Translations under genes and position numbers: made by a program | The notes under the pieces: generated by a model | The model's input: only the letters and a program-made list of their open reading frames with translations | The model's database searches: none | What the model was told of the DNA's origin: nothing | Source of the DNA: Brachybacterium vulturis | Lineage (GTDB): Bacteria; Actinomycetota; Actinomycetes; Actinomycetales; Dermabacteraceae | Assembly (NCBI RefSeq): GCF_002407185.1 | Contig: NZ_CP023563.1 | Coordinates: forward strand, 2,542,001 to 2,606,000 | Direction: 5' to 3' | Length of the DNA stretch: 64,000 nt | Shown here: positions 61,398-64,000 of the stretch, one piece after another | Layout: every line of letters begins with the position of its first letter | Position numbering within the stretch: the stretch's first letter is position 1

Positions 61398-62636
61398 ATG
61401 TCCCGAGCCGCGACCACCAGGTTGGAACCCGGGGAACACAGCATCGACAGGGCTCAGGTATTCCCGTACCGCGACGGTTTCGCTTTGCGATGGTCGATTC
61501 GGCTTCATAGCGGACGGCTCATGCGCCCGCTCACCCAGGGGCCGGCGAAGGGCAAGGTCAGGGCTCGAGCGAGGGCGAGGGCTGCAGACCTATTGAGTGG
61601 TTCCGGCGACGGTGGATGGAAGGGCACCAGCAAGACCCTCGACTACCTGGACACGGTCACCCTCCCGGCTATTCGTGCCGAGCGTCTCGCCGACAGCACC
61701 ACGAGACGTTACGAACTGGCCTACCGGCTACTGCGCGGCGAGTGCGAAGACGAGACATGCAAGCACGCCCATGCGTTGGCCGGTCTCTCGCTGCGAGAGG
61801 CGATGCGGCCCCGGGCCCTGACCTCGTGCCTGGAGGAGATCGGGAGACTGCACGGTGCGGTCAACGCGAAGCATGCCAAGACGGTCGCGAAGAAGTACCT
61901 GGCGGCGCCGCTGCGCGTGGACGAGGTAATCGAGTACAACCCCCTCATGGATCTGGACCTCGACCTGTCCGGGGCCAAGAAGCCGGCATACTCGCGGGGC
62001 GGGCGGGCGCTGACCGCAGAGCAGTACCGCGCGGCCATCGAGTACCTACTCGCCGCCGACCCGGAGGATGTGGAAGCGCCGAAGCGCGGACGGTGGACGC
62101 GGGAGCAACGGGTGATCGAGCGGGCCGCATGCATCGACATCGTGCTTGCGCAAGCTACGACGGGGCTGCGCACTTCCGAGCTGTGCATGAGGCCCACGGA
62201 GGACTGCCACGCGGACGCCTCCGGCACCTTCATCGTCGAACTGCCCCCGGATGCCACGAAGACGCGTACGGGCCGTCCAGTACCTGTCCTTGCTCCCGCG
62301 GTCAGTAAGCGTCTCGCGACGCGGCTGGATTCTGGGAGTCCGTGGCTCTTCCCTTCGCCGACCGACCAAGCGAAGGTATGGGACCCCCGCAACCGTGATC
62401 GGAAGCTCGCGGCGCTCTACCGAGAGCTCGCCGAGCAGCTCCACATCGAGATGTTCGAGTACGAGCGGGGGCACTCCTGGCGCACCACGAACAACACGCT
62501 GCTGTACGACGTGCTTCCCGAGGCGACCCGCACCCGGCTCTTCGGCCACACGGCGGCGGTCAACCGGCAGCGGTACACGGCCGTGACGAGCACCGAGGCT
62601 GTGGTCTCTGCGGCGGCCGGAATCTTCGAGAAGTGA
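61398..62636 (+). CDS. Tyrosine-recombinase integrase of the element
   Basis: This is a 412-residue integrase from the ATG at 61398, chosen for AGGAG 8 bases upstream; a further ATG at 61371 lacks a site. The arm-binding part is residues 1-80. A core-binding domain follows, with a CEDETCKHAH insertion that might bind metal. The catalytic domain has Arg258 (TTGLRTSEL), His359 and Arg362 (HSWRTTNN), His384 (LFGHTAAVN) and nucleophile Tyr393 (RQRYTAV). It lies 135 bases from the tRNA fragment, the usual place for an integrase using that tRNA as target. Confidence 0.92.
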   Translation: MSRAATTRLEPGEHSIDRAQVFPYRDGFALRWSIRLHSGRLMRPLTQGPAKGKVRARARARAADLLSGSGDGGWKGTSKTLDYLDTVTLPAIRAERLADSTTRRYELAYRLLRGECEDETCKHAHALAGLSLREAMRPRALTSCLEEIGRLHGAVNAKHAKTVAKKYLAAPLRVDEVIEYNPLMDLDLDLSGAKKPAYSRGGRALTAEQYRAAIEYLLAADPEDVEAPKRGRWTREQRVIERAACIDIVLAQATTGLRTSELCMRPTEDCHADASGTFIVELPPDATKTRTGRPVPVLAPAVSKRLATRLDSGSPWLFPSPTDQAKVWDPRNRDRKLAALYRELAEQLHIEMFEYERGHSWRTTNNTLLYDVLPEATRTRLFGHTAAVNRQRYTAVTSTEAVVSAAAGIFEK

Positions 62637-62771
62637 CCGCTAAGGTGACCGCAAGAGGCGGGATTTGGCGGTCACACCCAGGAATCTCCGTGAAGTTCTC
62701 GAGCGCGCAAAACCGTCAACTGCCTGCGCGTTCTCCGTACTACCAGGGCATCTACCCTTGATTGGCACAGA

Positions 62772-62810
62772 GTCAGGGGGTCGCAGGTTCAAATCCTGTC
62801 AGCCCGACCA
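62772..62810 (+). other. 3' fragment of a tRNA-Pro gene: candidate attachment site
   Basis: The 39 bases contain the anticodon-stem 3' side GTCAGGGGG, the T arm GCAGGTTCAAATCCTGT and the acceptor end CAGCCCGACCA, as in actinobacterial proline tRNAs. No matching 5' half (CGGGCTG acceptor strand) lies within the 80 bases upstream, so this is a truncated copy. Such fragments mark the end of an element that integrated into the tRNA and restored it at the other end. Chromosomal narI follows 41 bp later. Confidence 0.75.
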
Positions 62811-62851
62811 TCGGCCTGGGCCGTGTCATCGTTTCCGGACGATGGCGCGGC

Positions 62852-63625
62852 TCAGGTCTTTTTTCGTCGCCCTGCCGCCGCAGGCCCCGGCACCTCGGGG
62901 ATGTCGCTCTTCGCCCAACCCGGACGCGGCTTCCGCTCGGAGTCATCCCGGGAGCGATACAGGATGTACGGGCGGTTCAGGTAGCCGAACGGGATGGTGA
63001 ACGCGTGGACCAGACGGCTGAAGGGCCAGATCGCGAACAGCACCAGCGCCATCAGCACATGCAGCTGGAAGAACAACGGCGCCGCTGCCATCAGGGAGGG
63101 ATCCGGATTCAGGGTCCAGAAGTTCCGGAACCAGATCGACAGCCCCTCCCGATAGTTGTACGAGCTCTGGAGGTTGAACAGGGTCGCCAGGATCCCCAGC
63201 AGGATGGAGAGCCCCAGCAGGCCGAACATGATCTTGTCGCCGAACGGGGTCACGGTCTTCACGCGGTCGTTGGTGGTGCGTCGCCAGGCGAGGATCATGA
63301 TGCCCCCGGCGGCGACCGCCGAGGCGACGATCCCCATGCCGAAAGCTCCCCAGTGGTACATCGACTCGGTGATGCCGATCGCGTCGGTCCACCGCTGCGG
63401 GATCAGCAGCCCCATCAGATGCCCGAAGAAGACGGCGATGATGCCGTAGTGGAACAGGGGCGAGCCGAACCGGAGCAGCTTGGACTCGTAGAGCTGACTG
63501 GACCGGCTGGTGACCGTGTACTGGTCCGTGCGGAAGCGCCACACGTGCCCGAGGATGAAGATCGCCAGCACGAAGTAGGGCAGGACCGTCCAGAGCAGGA
63601 TGTCCAGCGTCGTGTCCTCACTCAT
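62852..63625 (-). CDS. narI: Respiratory nitrate reductase gamma subunit (cytochrome b)
   Basis: This is a 257-residue membrane protein with five hydrophobic segments (LLWTVLPYFVLAIFILGH; IIAVFFGHLMGLLI; a third near 95; GLLGLSILLGILATLF; QLHVLMALVLFAIWPF). The His residues in these segments are the haem b ligands that accept electrons from quinol and pass them to NarH. Its ATG overlaps the narJ stop (ATGA). It is host chromosome, not element, judging by gene order J-I and position beyond the tRNA fragment. Confidence 0.95.
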   Translation of the reverse strand: MSEDTTLDILLWTVLPYFVLAIFILGHVWRFRTDQYTVTSRSSQLYESKLLRFGSPLFHYGIIAVFFGHLMGLLIPQRWTDAIGITESMYHWGAFGMGIVASAVAAGGIMILAWRRTTNDRVKTVTPFGDKIMFGLLGLSILLGILATLFNLQSSYNYREGLSIWFRNFWTLNPDPSLMAAAPLFFQLHVLMALVLFAIWPFSRLVHAFTIPFGYLNRPYILYRSRDDSERKPRPGWAKSDIPEVPGPAAAGRRKKT

Positions 63626-64000
63626 CGTCGGGGGCCTTTCGTCAGTTCGATCGGGACGGCGCCTGCGGTAGCCTCGTGATCGCAGGAGGACGGGGCGGCC
63701 ATGGTGTGGGCGGCGACCGCGGCGGCGTCCTCGTCCTGCCCGTAGCCGTCGAGCCCGACGGTCTCGTCATCGGGTCCTTCGGCCGCGAGACGCATCACGG
63801 CCTCGCGGTCCTCCACGTCCAGCGGAGGCAGCGTCTCCGAGATCGCGTCGAGGACGCCGTGCCAGGGCGAGTCGATCTCCTGCAGGTGAATCCGCAGCAG
63901 CTCCAGGCCGGGCCGGTTGGTGCGCAGGATCTTCGCTCCCCGCTCCGCGTCGTACCCGGCGGCGAACTCGAGCACGGTGGGCAGATGATCGGGCAGCTCG
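63622..64000 (-). CDS. narJ: Nitrate reductase assembly chaperone (partial)
   Basis: The C-terminal 125 or so codons of NarJ; the gene continues beyond the right edge. The segment LPDHLPTVLEFAAGYDAERG followed by ILRTNRPGLELLRIHLQE is characteristic of the NarJ helical chaperone that loads the molybdenum cofactor into NarG. The tail (AAVAAHTMAAPSSCDHEATA) is variable. It precedes narI as in narGHJI operons, so narG and narH are expected to the right. Confidence 0.9.
   Translation of the reverse strand, partial: ELPDHLPTVLEFAAGYDAERGAKILRTNRPGLELLRIHLQEIDSPWHGVLDAISETLPPLDVEDREAVMRLAAEGPDDETVGLDGYGQDEDAAAVAAHTMAAPSSCDHEATAGAVPIELTKGPRR

Noticed and set aside
62735-62810. A complete tRNA gene
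   Set aside because: The T arm and 3' acceptor strand are present, but no D arm or complementary 5' acceptor strand lies within the expected distance.
1-64000. CRISPR array or rRNA genes
   Set aside because: No regularly spaced repeat array with unique spacers and no rRNA-like segment was found. The repeats at 24.5 kb and 61.2 kb are too few and lack spacers of the right kind.

Overview
The window is high-GC actinobacterial DNA, most likely from a Micrococcales-type host. The evidence is an Lsr2 nucleoid protein, an actinobacterial IHF-like protein, frequent GTG starts, GC-rich wobble positions and narJI genes of ordinary chromosomal type at the right edge. Nearly all of it (1 to about 62,810) looks like one integrative and probably conjugative element. 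Its right end is an integrase next to a 3' fragment of a proline-type tRNA gene (62,772-62,810). Chromosomal narI and narJ begin 41 bp further on. The left end and the intact tRNA are outside the window.

Element backbone, part 1 (1-30.9 kb): a broken type I restriction locus (metallopeptidase, hsdR, and an hsdS stub cut by an IS1380-family element); an orphan DNA methyltransferase; a leftward run with a SNF2 helicase, a VirB4-type ATPase, a TcpC/VirB8-like membrane protein and several unknowns; an alpha/beta hydrolase; a leftward replication block (DUF3854-type primase with P-loop ATPase, RecB/Cas4-like nuclease and a partner); an iteron-like repeat cluster at 24.5-24.8 kb that is a good origin candidate; and a rightward maintenance operon of ParA-like ATPase, unknown, IHF-like, sigma-like and Lsr2 proteins.

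Insert (30,872-60,273): this 29.4 kb splits a second tyrosine recombinase gene exactly in frame. The 3' half is at 30,269-30,871 and the 5' half at 60,274-60,684, and joined they give a 337-residue recombinase. The insert is bounded by a truncated ISL3-family transposase and an IS110-type fragment. It holds a sugar or polyol catabolism island. One part is a SorC regulator, a dehydrogenase and a broken MFS gene. The larger part is an 11-gene leftward operon (SDR, CUT2 ABC transporter, dehydrogenases, ketose 3-epimerase, FGGY kinase, phosphotriesterase-like hydrolase, KDPG aldolase, RpiR regulator). Facing it are rightward genes for a cupin glucose-6-phosphate isomerase, a shikimate-dehydrogenase-like protein, a 2-hydroxyacid dehydrogenase, a second SDR and a second CUT2 transporter. 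Three promoters of this island carry the same palindrome, GTAGTnnnACTAC, lying over their -10 regions. That points to a single RpiR-controlled regulon.

Element backbone, part 2 (60.3-62.8 kb): the 5' half of the split recombinase, an excisionase-like gene, tandem 22-23 bp repeats and the intact integrase. A short box, CGCCCACT, lies in one orientation upstream of many backbone genes on both sides of the insert and I did not see it upstream of genes inside the insert. It ties the two backbone parts together.
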